Shown: positions 8,646 through 17,327, numbered from the stretch's first letter. The stretch: DNA of 64,000 nucleotides from Lachnospiraceae bacterium (GCA_016285575.1 JAEEQX010000002.1:1-64000), one strand, 5' to 3'. Program-made: numbers and translations. Notes: a model not told the origin generated them from the sequence alone.

Positions 8646-9746
8646 TTACATTGTGAACATATTCTGGAGAATGTGTTCCGCATATTTATTGAAGCTCTCT
8701 CTGGAAGTCTTGAACTCAGGTGTGAGTTCGAAGAACAACTGATGATCTCTGTAATCTCTCTTATAGAACGGCTCGAATAATACGCTCCATTCAGGAAGAT
8801 AAGTAGCAGTCTTTCTTGTGTAGCATGTGAGAGCACTTGCAGGCTCCTTATGATCTTTTTCAATGAACTGAGCTACTGATTTATGAACTGCCATATCTTC
8901 ATTAATAAGATAGTAGTAATCTCTGTAGTTGGAATAGAAATACTTCATTTCTTCCTCGAAGAGAGGCACCTTTAAGATTCCGTCCACTCCGTCGCATGTG
9001 AAGTAGCATCCGTTAGCGGCATAGGAGAGAGGAACAGGTATTGCGTTTCTAAATCTTAGTGTAAGGATTAATTCCTGACGCTTCTTATTTTCATAGTCAT
9101 TGTAGTAATTAGCCTTAACCTTCATTACTCTGATTGACTTATTGAAGAGATCAGGTATTGAAAGGAGGGATACCATGTGAAGCATGCCCTCAACATCTTC
9201 CTTATTATGTAAGAGAATAGCTTCGAGAAGTGATTCATCCTTATTACATACATATTCATGATAGTAATTGATGAGTTCGCCACCGTCCAAACGGTCTCTT
9301 CTTATCATACCGAGGAAGGTTTGCAATGTCTTTTGTCTGCAATCCTCAAGCTTCATGAATGTACGATAAGGCTTAATTCTCTTATATATATCCAATCCGT
9401 CAAAGTTCTTAAAATCAAAATTGATCTCGTACTGTAAGCACTTTTGCTCTAAGTAAGGTATGTCGAACTGGTTTCCGTTAAAATGAATGAGATATGAATA
9501 GTTAACACTGAATTCGAGGAAGGCCTTTAATACTTCGGTCTCATCTTCGTAATTCTCTGCAAGCCACTGAATAAGCTTCCATTCATCATTCTCGTAATAT
9601 GCGCAACCAATTAAATACAGATTGGAACTCTTGGCTGAAAAACCTGTAGTTTCAATGTCGAGAAACAATATTTCATTCAAGGGACTTAATGTATCGATAG
9701 GATAGTTGATTTCTTTTACAGTTGTCTGACTTTGAATTGTTTTCAT
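8646..9746 (-). CDS. RNase H-fold (YprB-type, DEDD) nuclease-like protein
   Basis: This 366-residue protein has an N-terminal ribonuclease H-like domain of the YprB family. The exonuclease motifs are visible. FLDIETTGFSAKSSNLYLIG at about residues 28-47 gives the DxE pair, HFNGNQFDIPYLEQK at about 94-108 gives the second Asp region, and LLHNKEDVEGMLHM at about 182-195 gives the final Asp. The C-terminal 170 residues are not recognisable to me. The motifs suggest a 3'-5' nuclease acting on RNA or DNA, but the substrate is unknown. It is transcribed divergently from the rnf operon and convergently with cheR, and its start at 9746 is preceded by GGGAAG. Confidence 0.8.
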   Translation of the reverse strand: MKTIQSQTTVKEINYPIDTLSPLNEILFLDIETTGFSAKSSNLYLIGCAYYENDEWKLIQWLAENYEDETEVLKAFLEFSVNYSYLIHFNGNQFDIPYLEQKCLQYEINFDFKNFDGLDIYKRIKPYRTFMKLEDCRQKTLQTFLGMIRRDRLDGGELINYYHEYVCNKDESLLEAILLHNKEDVEGMLHMVSLLSIPDLFNKSIRVMKVKANYYNDYENKKRQELILTLRFRNAIPVPLSYAANGCYFTCDGVDGILKVPLFEEEMKYFYSNYRDYYYLINEDMAVHKSVAQFIEKDHKEPASALTCYTRKTATYLPEWSVLFEPFYKRDYRDHQLFFELTPEFKTSRESFNKYAEHILQNMFTM

Positions 9747-9779
9747 AAAAAATACTTCCCTGTCATTAAATTACACACA

Positions 9780-9845
9780 TTACTATCTTACTACATTTTT
9801 GAAATTTTATATAGTATTTTTTAAAATATTGTAGTAATATAGTAA
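9780..9845. repeat. Long inverted repeat around the rnf promoter
   Basis: TTACTATCTTACTAC at 9780-9794 and GTAGTAATATAGTAA at 9831-9845 are inverted repeats matching at 14 of 15 positions. Each arm contains two copies of TTACTA with an 8-base period. The arms flank the candidate -35 and -10 of the rnf operon, with the right arm falling on the expected transcription start. This looks like a paired operator. Confidence 0.65.
9799..9827 (+). promoter_or_regulatory. Probable rnf operon promoter
   Basis: TTGAAA (9799-9804) and TAAAAT (9822-9827) are spaced by 17 bases, in the divergent gap before rnfC. The start of transcription would be near 9834. It sits between the two arms of the inverted repeat at 9780-9845. 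Confidence 0.65.
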
Positions 9846-9879
9846 ACGTTGATTTTTATGTTGATTAGGAGGAATCGCT

Positions 9880-11202
9880 TTGTTTACTTTTCATGGTGGC
9901 ATTCATCCGTACGATGGAAAGGACATTTCGAAGGACCGTCCGATAGTGGATTATTCTCCCAAAGGAGACATGGTTTACCCGCTTTCACAGCATATCGGTG
10001 CACCTTGTGAATGTGTCGTTGAAGTCGGCGAAAAAGTGCTAGTTGGCCAGTTAATAGCAAAAGATACCGGTTTTGTTTCCTCGCCCATCTATTCATCTGT
10101 TTCAGGTGTGGTTAAGGCAATTGAACCCAGACGTATCATTACAGGAGATCATGTTAAGGCTATCGTTATCGAGAATGATAACGAATATAAGTCTGTTAAG
10201 TTTACTCCTCATCCCGATTACAGCAAGCTTTCAAGAGAAGAGATAGTATCACTTATCCAGAAGGCAGGCGTTGTTGGTATGGGTGGAGCAGGCTTCCCTA
10301 CTCATGTAAAGGTATCCCCCAAGGAACCCGATAAGATTGAGTATGTTATTGCAAACTGTGCAGAATGTGAGCCTTACTTAACATCTGACTATAGAATAAT
10401 GATAGAACAGCCTCAGAAATTAGTTGAAGGCTTGAGAATAGAACTTTCATTATTTAATAATGCACGTGGTATTCTTGCAGTTGAAGATAATAAGCCTGAC
10501 TGTATTGCCAAGCTTAGAGAATTAACCAAGGATGATGAGAAGATTTCTGTTATTCCCTTGAAGACCAAGTATCCTCAGGGTTCTGAGAGACATCTTATCT
10601 TTGCCACAACCAAGAGAGCGATTAACTCATCCATGCTTCCTTCTGATGCAGGATGTATTGTTAATAATGTAGATACAATATGTTCAATCTATTCTGCAGT
10701 TGTAGAAGGTAAGCCCCTACTTCATAGAATAGTTACCGTTACAGGTGACTGTATCAAAACACCTCAGAATTTTAGAGTTCCCATTGGTACTAATTATCAT
10801 GAACTTGTTGATGAGGCAGGCGGATTCATCAAGAATCCAGAGAAGATTGTATCAGGTGGTCCTATGATGGGATTTGCAATCTTTGATCTGGATGTTCCTG
10901 CAACCAAGACTTCATCAGCACTTCTTTGCCTCTCCAAGGATCAGATTTCATCTGCTTCTGAGACAGCTTGTATTAACTGCGGCCGTTGCGTAGAAGTATG
11001 CCCCGGCAGAGTTATTCCTTCCAAGCTTGCTGATTTTGCTCAGAACGGAGACAGAGAGCAGTTTGAAAAATACAATGGTATGGAATGTTGCGAATGCGGA
11101 TGCTGTAGTTACATTTGCCCTGCCAAGAGATATCTTACACAGTCTATCAAGTCAATGCGTAGAATGATATTGGCTGACAGAAAGAAAGGGGGTAAGAAGT
11201 AA
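9880..11202 (+). CDS. rnfC: Rnf complex subunit C (NADH-binding, 4Fe-4S)
   Basis: RnfC is the peripheral cytoplasmic subunit where electrons meet NAD+ in the ferredoxin:NAD+ oxidoreductase. This one has 440 residues, usual for clostridia. The N-terminal barrel-sandwich region (FHGGIHPYDGKD) is followed by the flavin/NADH-binding domain (VGMGGAGFPTHVK at about 133-145, then ANCAECEPYLTSDYR). Near the C terminus are two [4Fe-4S] motifs, CINCGRCVEVCP at about 366-377 and CCECGCCSYICP at about 405-416. The start is TTG 9880 with AGGAGG seven bases upstream. It is the first gene of rnfCDGEAB and overlaps rnfD by one base. Confidence 0.96.
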   Translation: MFTFHGGIHPYDGKDISKDRPIVDYSPKGDMVYPLSQHIGAPCECVVEVGEKVLVGQLIAKDTGFVSSPIYSSVSGVVKAIEPRRIITGDHVKAIVIENDNEYKSVKFTPHPDYSKLSREEIVSLIQKAGVVGMGGAGFPTHVKVSPKEPDKIEYVIANCAECEPYLTSDYRIMIEQPQKLVEGLRIELSLFNNARGILAVEDNKPDCIAKLRELTKDDEKISVIPLKTKYPQGSERHLIFATTKRAINSSMLPSDAGCIVNNVDTICSIYSAVVEGKPLLHRIVTVTGDCIKTPQNFRVPIGTNYHELVDEAGGFIKNPEKIVSGGPMMGFAIFDLDVPATKTSSALLCLSKDQISSASETACINCGRCVEVCPGRVIPSKLADFAQNGDREQFEKYNGMECCECGCCSYICPAKRYLTQSIKSMRRMILADRKKGGKK

Positions 11203-12161
11203 TGAGCGAGAATACAGAAAAGAAAGAAGCTAAAAAGCTCCTTAAAGTATCTTCCAATCCCCATGTAAGGGACGGTATGAATACTCGTTCCATTATGCTT
11301 GCGGTTGTTATTGCTTTAATGCCCGCAACCATCTTTGGTATCATCAATTTCGGATACCATGCATTTTTGGTAGTTGCCACTGCAGTCGGATTCTCAGTAT
11401 TAGCGGAATTCGTTATGTGCAAGATTTTAAAGAAGCCTGTCAGCATCTCTGATTGTTCGGCTATCGTTACAGGACTTCTTTTAGGACTTAACTTACCGCC
11501 CATGTTTCCTTTATGGATGACTGCTGTCGGTGCATGCTTTGCAATCGTAGTAGTTAAGATGCTTTTTGGCGGTCTTGGTCAGAACTTCATGAACCCTGCA
11601 CTTGGTGCTCGTTGCTTCTTGGTTATATCTTTTGCAAAATATATGACCAACTTCAATTGCGATGCATATACAGGTGCAACTCCTCTTGCGGTACTTAAGT
11701 CAGGTGGAGCAGTTAATATATACGATATGGTAATCGGACGTACAGCCGGTACCATCGGTGAGACAAGCATGATTGCCATTGTTCTTGGCGCATGCTTCCT
11801 TATAGCGCTCGGAATTATCGACTTAAGAATTCCCGGAATGTACATCCTTTCTTTCGTTATATTTATACTTATATTCGGTAAGAGAGGATTTGACTTCAAT
11901 TTCGTTTGTGCACACTTAGCCGGCGGCGGATTAATGCTTGGTGCATTCTTCATGGCTACTGACTATGTTACAAGACCTATCACCAAGAAAGGCCAGTATG
12001 TATACGGTATCCTTCTTGGTATATTGACAGGTATATTCAGAATTTTCGGTGCATCTGCAGAAGGTGTATCCTATGCAATTATTTTAGGCAATCTTCTTGT
12101 TCCTCTTATTGAGAAGATTACCCTTCCTAAAGCTTTCGGTAAAGGAGGGGAGAATTCATAA
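11202..12161 (+). CDS. rnfD: Rnf complex subunit D (membrane, covalent FMN)
   Basis: This 319-residue NqrB/RnfD-family membrane subunit is part of the ion-translocating core. Multiple transmembrane helices are interrupted by a loop carrying GATPLAVL (about residues 158-165). Its Thr is the expected phosphoester attachment site for FMN, which ApbE adds. A start codon overlapping the rnfC stop (TAATG) indicates translational coupling, and the gene also overlaps rnfG by one base. NPALGARCFL is another family motif. Confidence 0.95.
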   Translation: MSENTEKKEAKKLLKVSSNPHVRDGMNTRSIMLAVVIALMPATIFGIINFGYHAFLVVATAVGFSVLAEFVMCKILKKPVSISDCSAIVTGLLLGLNLPPMFPLWMTAVGACFAIVVVKMLFGGLGQNFMNPALGARCFLVISFAKYMTNFNCDAYTGATPLAVLKSGGAVNIYDMVIGRTAGTIGETSMIAIVLGACFLIALGIIDLRIPGMYILSFVIFILIFGKRGFDFNFVCAHLAGGGLMLGAFFMATDYVTRPITKKGQYVYGILLGILTGIFRIFGASAEGVSYAIILGNLLVPLIEKITLPKAFGKGGENS

Positions 12162-12823
12162 TGAAGATTACTAAAGAAGAAATCATCAAGATATTAAAAG
12201 ATACAGCAGTTATCTTTGCAATTACTCTTGTTGCAGGATTGGGACTTGGCTTCGTATATGAACTCACCAAGGATCCTATCGCTAAGCAGGAGGCTCAGGC
12301 TCAGGCAGACGCTTGCAATGAAGTATTCAAGGAAGTAGGCGCTGAAGGTAAACTTGAAACTAAGGTTGAACTTACTTTTAATGAAATCGATGTAGATGAA
12401 AAAGCATCTGCAAAGCTTGTAGAAGAAGGCTATACAGGCGCTTACGTTGATTCACTTTATGAAGCGAAACTTGCTGACGGTACATTATACGGATATGTAA
12501 TAGGTGTTACATCCAAGGAAGGTTATGGCGGTAATATCAAGTTCTATATGGGTATTACTACTGATGACATATTAAAGGGTATCTCAATTCTTTCCATATC
12601 TGAGACACCCGGTCTTGGTATGAATGCTCCTACAGTACTCGTTCCTCAGTTTAGAAATAAGAAGCTTGAAGAGTTTGTTGTTGTTAAGACAGGTGCTCTT
12701 TCAAGTAATGAAATCGATGCCATTACATCCGCAACAATTACATCCAATGCAGTTACAGGCGGTGTTAATACAGGCGTTAGATTCTACCAGATCTTAAACG
12801 AAGGGGGTAGTGATAATGAATAA
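12161..12823 (+). CDS. rnfG: Rnf complex subunit G (FMN-binding)
   Basis: RnfG is a membrane-anchored subunit of 220 residues carrying a covalent FMN on the outer face. One N-terminal transmembrane helix (about residues 12-32) precedes an FMN_bind domain. The flavinylation motif appears as SATITSNAV near residue 190, against the common SGATITS form, and keeps the acceptor Thr. ETPGLGMNA is the other family motif. It overlaps rnfE by eight bases. The ApbE needed to modify it is encoded convergently at 15098-16060. Confidence 0.95.
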   Translation: MKITKEEIIKILKDTAVIFAITLVAGLGLGFVYELTKDPIAKQEAQAQADACNEVFKEVGAEGKLETKVELTFNEIDVDEKASAKLVEEGYTGAYVDSLYEAKLADGTLYGYVIGVTSKEGYGGNIKFYMGITTDDILKGISILSISETPGLGMNAPTVLVPQFRNKKLEEFVVVKTGALSSNEIDAITSATITSNAVTGGVNTGVRFYQILNEGGSDNE

Positions 12824-13682
12824 ATGCGTTGAAAGACTTTATAACGGTCTTATTAAAGAAAACCCCACATTCGTTCTTATGCTTGGTATGTGTCCTACAT
12901 TGGCAGTTACCACCAGCGCCATCAATGGTCTTGGTATGGGACTTTCAACAATGGTCGTACTTGCATTAAGTAACATGATTATTTCAGCTCTTCGTAAGAT
13001 AATACCCGATAAGGTGCGTATTCCCGCATACATCGTTATTATCGCTACATTCGTTACAATAGTAGAGCTTTTAATGCATGCTTTCGTTCCCGGACTTTAT
13101 TCAGCACTTGGCATCTATATCTCACTTATAGTTGTTAACTGTATTATCCTTGGACGTGCAGAAAGCTATGCATCCAAGAATCCCGTTCTTCCTTCACTCT
13201 TTGATGGTATAGGTATGGGACTTGGATTTACAATGGCTCTTACATTAATAGGTCTTTTAAGAGAGTTCCTTGGAGCCGGAACATTATTCGGATTCGCTAC
13301 AGCCAATATCTTCGGCGATACATTCGGTAATGTACTTTTGAATGTATTCCACAAGGCCATAGCTCCTAATTCAAAGGGCATTCTTGGATTCTTCGAAGAA
13401 ATAGTTTCCATCGAGTTAGGTTCCTTCTCACCTGTTGGAATACTCGTTATGGCACCCGGTGCATTCTTCGTACTTGCAACTCTTACCATGATTCAGAATC
13501 TAATCAAGGATAAGGGAGCTAAGGCCGGAAAAGATACATCCAAGATCGGTTCAGGATGCAGTTCTGATTGTATGAACTGTAAGGATACTTCATGCTCCAA
13601 GAGATTGGTTGAGCCTGAAAAAGAAGTTATCACTGAAGAAGCAGAGGATGTAAAAGAAGAGGAGGTAAAAGATGAGCAGTAA
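12816..13682 (+). CDS. rnfE: Rnf complex subunit E with a Cys-rich C-terminal extension
   Basis: This integral membrane subunit of the RnfA/RnfE pair binds the membrane-embedded iron-sulfur centre. The first 225 residues are standard RnfE, with helices, NGLGMGLST and the membrane Cys in VVNCIILGRAE. The protein then continues for about 60 residues through a segment with four cysteines spaced C-x3-C-x2-C-x4-C (GCSSDCMNCKDTSC, about residues 245-258), ending in a Glu/Lys-rich tail. That makes 288 residues, longer than the roughly 200-230 of many RnfE proteins. ATG 12816 is preferred because GGGGG lies just upstream; a GTG at 12810 is also in frame. It overlaps rnfA by 11 bases. Confidence 0.94.
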   Translation: MNKCVERLYNGLIKENPTFVLMLGMCPTLAVTTSAINGLGMGLSTMVVLALSNMIISALRKIIPDKVRIPAYIVIIATFVTIVELLMHAFVPGLYSALGIYISLIVVNCIILGRAESYASKNPVLPSLFDGIGMGLGFTMALTLIGLLREFLGAGTLFGFATANIFGDTFGNVLLNVFHKAIAPNSKGILGFFEEIVSIELGSFSPVGILVMAPGAFFVLATLTMIQNLIKDKGAKAGKDTSKIGSGCSSDCMNCKDTSCSKRLVEPEKEVITEEAEDVKEEEVKDEQ

Positions 13683-14262
13683 TTATTTTGTTAACATCAT
13701 CGTTATTGCTTTAAGCTCTTCACTTATAAGCAATGTAGTATTAAGCCAGTTCCTCGGATTATGTCCATTCCTTGGTGTATCCAAAAAGGTTAAGACAGCT
13801 GCCGGTATGGGTGGTGCATTAATATTCGTAATAACATTGTCTTCATTGGTTGCAGGACTTATCTATAAGTTCATATTGCTTCCACTTCATCTTGATTATT
13901 TGAAGACAATCGTATTCATACTTATCATCGCTGCACTTGTTCAGTTCGTTGAGTTCTTCTTGAAGAAATATATCAAGTCTCTCTATCAGGCACTTGGTGT
14001 ATACCTTCCTCTTATCACAACAAACTGCGCAGTACTTGGTGTGGCAATTAACAACGTTAATCTTAAATATGACATTTTCACCGGTGTGGTTAACGGATTC
14101 GCAACAAGCTTTGGTTTTGCAATCTCAATCATCATCCTTGCCGGTATCAGAGAGAAGATGGAATACAACAATATACCTAAGTATATGAAGGGTATGCCCA
14201 TCGTTCTTGTTACTGCAGGACTTATGGCTATCGCATTCTGCGGATTTGCCGGTCTTATCTAA
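13672..14262 (+). CDS. rnfA: Rnf complex subunit A
   Basis: RnfA is a six-helix integral membrane subunit homologous to RnfE in inverted topology. Here it has 196 residues, the usual length. Family motifs are visible: VLSQFLGLCPFLGVSKK at about 24-40 with a conserved Cys, and LITTNCAVLGVAI at about 118-130, whose Cys is a proposed ligand of the intramembrane [2Fe-2S] cluster shared with RnfE. AGGAGG precedes ATG 13672 inside the rnfE coding region. Confidence 0.95.
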   Translation: MSSNYFVNIIVIALSSSLISNVVLSQFLGLCPFLGVSKKVKTAAGMGGALIFVITLSSLVAGLIYKFILLPLHLDYLKTIVFILIIAALVQFVEFFLKKYIKSLYQALGVYLPLITTNCAVLGVAINNVNLKYDIFTGVVNGFATSFGFAISIIILAGIREKMEYNNIPKYMKGMPIVLVTAGLMAIAFCGFAGLI

Positions 14263-14303
14263 TTGAGTATTGATTTAGCTTGTTTGTAAAGGAGCTTAGT
14301 GTT

Positions 14304-15101
14304 ATGAGTATTGTCGGAATACTGACTGCGCTTGGCATTGTTGCAGCAGTCGGATTGTTTATAGGTATATTCCTCGGTATTGCATCGGTAATATTCAAAG
14401 TATCTGTCGATGAGAGAGAGGAAAAGATAGTAGAAGTTCTTCCCGGTAATAACTGTGGTGGATGTGGATATCCCGGTTGTTCAGGACTTGCAGCTGCTAT
14501 AGTTAAGGGCGAGGCACCTGTTAACGGATGCCCTGTCGGCGGAGATGCAGTTGGTAAAAAAGTTGCTGAGATCATGGGTGTTGATTCTGTCGAGTCAGAG
14601 AGAATGGTAGCATTCGTTAAGTGTAACGGTAACTGCGATTCAGTAAAAGAGAACTATGAGTATACAGGACAGCCTGATTGCCAGATGCTTATGTTCGTTC
14701 CCAATCAGGGACCCAAGGCTTGTAATCATGGATGCCATGGGTACGGTAGCTGCGTAAGAGTATGTCCTTTTGATGCAATTCATGTAGAAAACGGAGTTGC
14801 TAAGGTAGATAAGGAAAAATGTAAGGCTTGTGGTAAGTGTATTGCCGTATGTCCTCAACATATCATCGAACTTATCCCTTACGAGGCTAAATATGCAGTT
14901 GCATGTTCATCTACTGAAAAGGGACCTGTTACCATGAAGGAATGTGATAACGGTTGTATCGGTTGCGGACTCTGCAAGAAGAATTGCGTGGAAGAAGCAA
15001 TTGAAGTAACAGACTTCCATGCGAAGATTGATTACGCTAAGTGCGTAGGATGCGGAACATGTATCGATAAGTGTAAGAAGGGTTCAATCGTAGAGCATTA
15101 A
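14304..15101 (+). CDS. rnfB: Rnf complex subunit B (polyferredoxin)
   Basis: RnfB accepts electrons from ferredoxin. It has 265 residues. An N-terminal membrane helix (about 1-28) is followed by the four-Cys domain GNNCGGCGYPGCSG (about 48-61) completed by NGCPVGG, and then ferredoxin-type [4Fe-4S] motifs. These are CHGYGSCVRVCP, CKACGKCIAVCP, CIGCGLCKKNC and CVGCGTCIDKC. ATG 14304 follows AAAGGAG at a good distance; an upstream in-frame TTG at 14280 lacks a ribosome site. The gene ends four bases inside the convergent apbE gene, and its terminator seems to lie in the antisense of apbE. Confidence 0.95.
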   Translation: MSIVGILTALGIVAAVGLFIGIFLGIASVIFKVSVDEREEKIVEVLPGNNCGGCGYPGCSGLAAAIVKGEAPVNGCPVGGDAVGKKVAEIMGVDSVESERMVAFVKCNGNCDSVKENYEYTGQPDCQMLMFVPNQGPKACNHGCHGYGSCVRVCPFDAIHVENGVAKVDKEKCKACGKCIAVCPQHIIELIPYEAKYAVACSSTEKGPVTMKECDNGCIGCGLCKKNCVEEAIEVTDFHAKIDYAKCVGCGTCIDKCKKGSIVEH

Positions 15102-16060
15102 TAGAAAGTAGCGCTTGCACCGTGCTTTTTAAGAATCTCTTTTGAATTCTCTTCACCGAGAATGAGACATATAGTAGATAATGCGTCACCGTCTAAGGAA
15201 CTATCCGATATGATGGTGACGCTTTTTATATTATTATCAACAGGATAGCCTGTGTGAGTATCGAGAATATGATGATATTTTCTATCATCTATGGTTACGT
15301 ATCTTTCATATGTACCACTGGTTACAACGGACTTATCATTTACGGATACACTTGATATGATGGCGGAAGTATTATCCGGATCCTTAATTCCGATATTGTA
15401 TTCACTGCCATCGGGTTTTAAACCGATTACATTGATATTACCTCCGAGAGATATAATTGCACTTTCGACACCTTGGGATACGAGGTATTCTTTTAACTTA
15501 TCTGCAATATAGCCCTTAGCAATAAAGCCCAAGTCGATTGCTGAATATTTATCATCAAGCTTAACCTTATTGGGTTTATCAAGTATTACGCTTTTATAAT
15601 CTACATGACTTGTTGCAATGGATAGAGTTGCATCATCGGGAAGTGTGCGTACGTATTCAGAATCTTTATTTGAGAATCCCCATATATCCATTAACGGTGC
15701 GATGGTAATGTCAGCTGCACCATCAGTTTCTTCACAGTACTCTATAGCTTTGGATATGAGATAATATGTCTCGGGATCGACATCTACATATTCACCATTT
15801 GAATAGTTGATGTTATAGATATCACTTCCTTCTATAGTTCTTGAAAAAAGCTTTTCATATCTTTCACACATCTTCATGCATTCATTTAATTCTTTTTCGT
15901 ATTTGGGAGAATATACGGTAATGGATATATAAGTATCAAAATAGAAACCTTCTTTTACAAGAGGGGTATTGTTTTTACGATTGACTAACGAGAAGACACA
16001 AACTCCCGTTAGTGCAAGCACGACTATTATGATTAATATGATATTTTTCTTTGATTGCAT
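15098..16060 (-). CDS. apbE: FAD:protein FMN transferase (ApbE)
   Basis: ApbE transfers FMN from FAD to a Thr of RnfG and RnfD. This copy has 320 residues with an N-terminal hydrophobic anchor (about 7-25) that places the catalytic domain outside the membrane. Motifs include FDTYISITVYSP, AIDLGFIAKGYIADKLKEYL (about 172-191), IISLGGNINVIG (about 199-210), HHILDTHTGYPVDN and the metal-binding SSLDGDALST near residue 287. It lies tail to tail with rnfB with a 4-base overlap, an arrangement that could make the two transcripts interfere. Confidence 0.94.
   Translation of the reverse strand: MQSKKNIILIIIVVLALTGVCVFSLVNRKNNTPLVKEGFYFDTYISITVYSPKYEKELNECMKMCERYEKLFSRTIEGSDIYNINYSNGEYVDVDPETYYLISKAIEYCEETDGAADITIAPLMDIWGFSNKDSEYVRTLPDDATLSIATSHVDYKSVILDKPNKVKLDDKYSAIDLGFIAKGYIADKLKEYLVSQGVESAIISLGGNINVIGLKPDGSEYNIGIKDPDNTSAIISSVSVNDKSVVTSGTYERYVTIDDRKYHHILDTHTGYPVDNNIKSVTIISDSSLDGDALSTICLILGEENSKEILKKHGASATFY
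15183..15227 (+). terminator. Probable rnf operon terminator, antisense within apbE
   Basis: On the plus strand GCGTCACCGTC (15183-15193) pairs with GATGGTGACGC (15212-15222) as an 11-bp stem with one G-T pair. The loop holds a small GGA/TCC helix, and TTTTTAT follows. This is the first terminator-like structure after rnfB, and it lies inside the 3' part of the opposing apbE coding sequence. Confidence 0.7.
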
Positions 16061-16105
16061 AAGAAAATTATAAAATTAGGGGAATTAAAGTCAAGCAAAT
16101 AATTG

Positions 16106-16135
16106 TTTACCAATTGTTGGTATCAAGGATATAAT
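16106..16135 (+). promoter_or_regulatory. Promoter for the GH25-like gene
   Basis: TTTACC (16106-16111) and TATAAT (16130-16135) have an 18-base spacer. The start codon at 16161 lies about 25 bases after the -10 box, so the leader is short. Confidence 0.6.
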
Positions 16136-16160
16136 ATATGTGGTTGAAAGGATGAGTATT

Positions 16161-17255
16161 ATGAAATACGAAGATGACTTTTATGCAGATGAACCCGAAG
16201 AAGCAGGGAGAGGAATGCTTGGATTTACAATCCTTGTATCTGTTTTAGCGGTTCTTGCCATAGTTGCCATTGTTCTCATTATCAATAGAGACAAGATCAA
16301 TTTTTCTAAAAAGCCACAGGTCAGCGCAAAGGAAGAATATACAGGATATGTTAATCTCGAAGATTATGTATCGGGTAATACTTTCGTTTCTGACGACTTG
16401 GATATATGGGACGAATACCTAGATAAGCCTGAGACAGACGAAGGCGAGCCTGAAGTTGAAGAGGAGCCCAAGGAAGAAGCCAAGGTTGATCTATCCGAAG
16501 GCGGTACCAAGACCAAGGTAGTCATGTCCGATGGCAAGGAAAACTGGGTTAAGATTAATAAGTATCTCGCGCCCAATGAGCTCGATGATGCTTCTTTTGT
16601 ATTAAAAAATGGCAGACTTAACTATTATGTTAAGGGTGAAAAGGTATCATATACAGGTATTATCGTTGATAAGAATGATGATTATATCGACTATGCCAAG
16701 GTGAAGAGAGACAATGTTGACTTTGTTCTTATCAAGCTTGGACAGCGCGGCTATCAGACAGGTAATATCACTCTGGATGAAAACTTCCATACCAACCTTA
16801 AGAATGCTAAGGATGCAGGGCTTCATGTTGGAGTATTGTTCTCATCACAGGCTGTAACAAAAGAAGAGGCGGAAGAGGAAGCTCAGTTTGTTATCGATAC
16901 TCTTGGTGAAGAAAGAATTGATTATCCCGTATGCTTTTATATGGACTATGTTCCTAATGATAAGGCAAGAGTTGAGGATATAACTCCTGAGGAAAAGACG
17001 ATTGTAGCCAAGGCTTTTATGGATAAGATTATTGCAGCCGGCATGAATCCCATTCTTTATGGCGATAAGGAATGGCTACTTATGAGACTCAATTACGTGG
17101 CTGTATCTTATTACGACATACTTCTTGATATGGAAGAAGATCTTCCTGACTTCCCTTACAGAATTAAGATGTGGAAGTATACTACAACTGATGTTGCAGG
17201 AGTAAGTGGTAAGTCGGAGATGATTATTTCTTTTATAGACTATTCTGTGAAATGA
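16161..17255 (+). CDS. Membrane-anchored GH25 lysozyme-like protein, active site degenerate
   Basis: This 364-residue protein begins with an acidic cytoplasmic tail, one transmembrane helix (about 21-42), and an acidic Glu/Pro-rich linker to about residue 125. A C-terminal domain (about 165-364) resembles glycoside hydrolase family 25 muramidases. It has GIIVDKNDDYIDYAKVK, then VDFVLIKLGQRGYQTG, NAKDAGLHVGVLF and a final ISFIDYSV strand. The GH25 catalytic positions look changed: the usual GIDVS opening reads GIIVD, and the usual DxE reads MDYV, losing the Glu. It may bind rather than cut peptidoglycan. ATG 16161 was chosen for an AAAGG site about 10 bases upstream. Confidence 0.72.
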   Translation: MKYEDDFYADEPEEAGRGMLGFTILVSVLAVLAIVAIVLIINRDKINFSKKPQVSAKEEYTGYVNLEDYVSGNTFVSDDLDIWDEYLDKPETDEGEPEVEEEPKEEAKVDLSEGGTKTKVVMSDGKENWVKINKYLAPNELDDASFVLKNGRLNYYVKGEKVSYTGIIVDKNDDYIDYAKVKRDNVDFVLIKLGQRGYQTGNITLDENFHTNLKNAKDAGLHVGVLFSSQAVTKEEAEEEAQFVIDTLGEERIDYPVCFYMDYVPNDKARVEDITPEEKTIVAKAFMDKIIAAGMNPILYGDKEWLLMRLNYVAVSYYDILLDMEEDLPDFPYRIKMWKYTTTDVAGVSGKSEMIISFIDYSVK

Positions 17256-17298
17256 TTGTTGCTTGAATAATCATAAGTAAATATACATAAAAAAACTG

Positions 17299-17327
17299 TT
17301 GAATTATTGGGAACATTATAATAAAAT
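17299..17327 (+). promoter_or_regulatory. Probable efp promoter
   Basis: TTGAAT (17299-17304) and TAAAAT (17322-17327) are separated by 17 bases, followed by an approximately 35-base leader with AGGAGG before the start codon. Confidence 0.6.
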
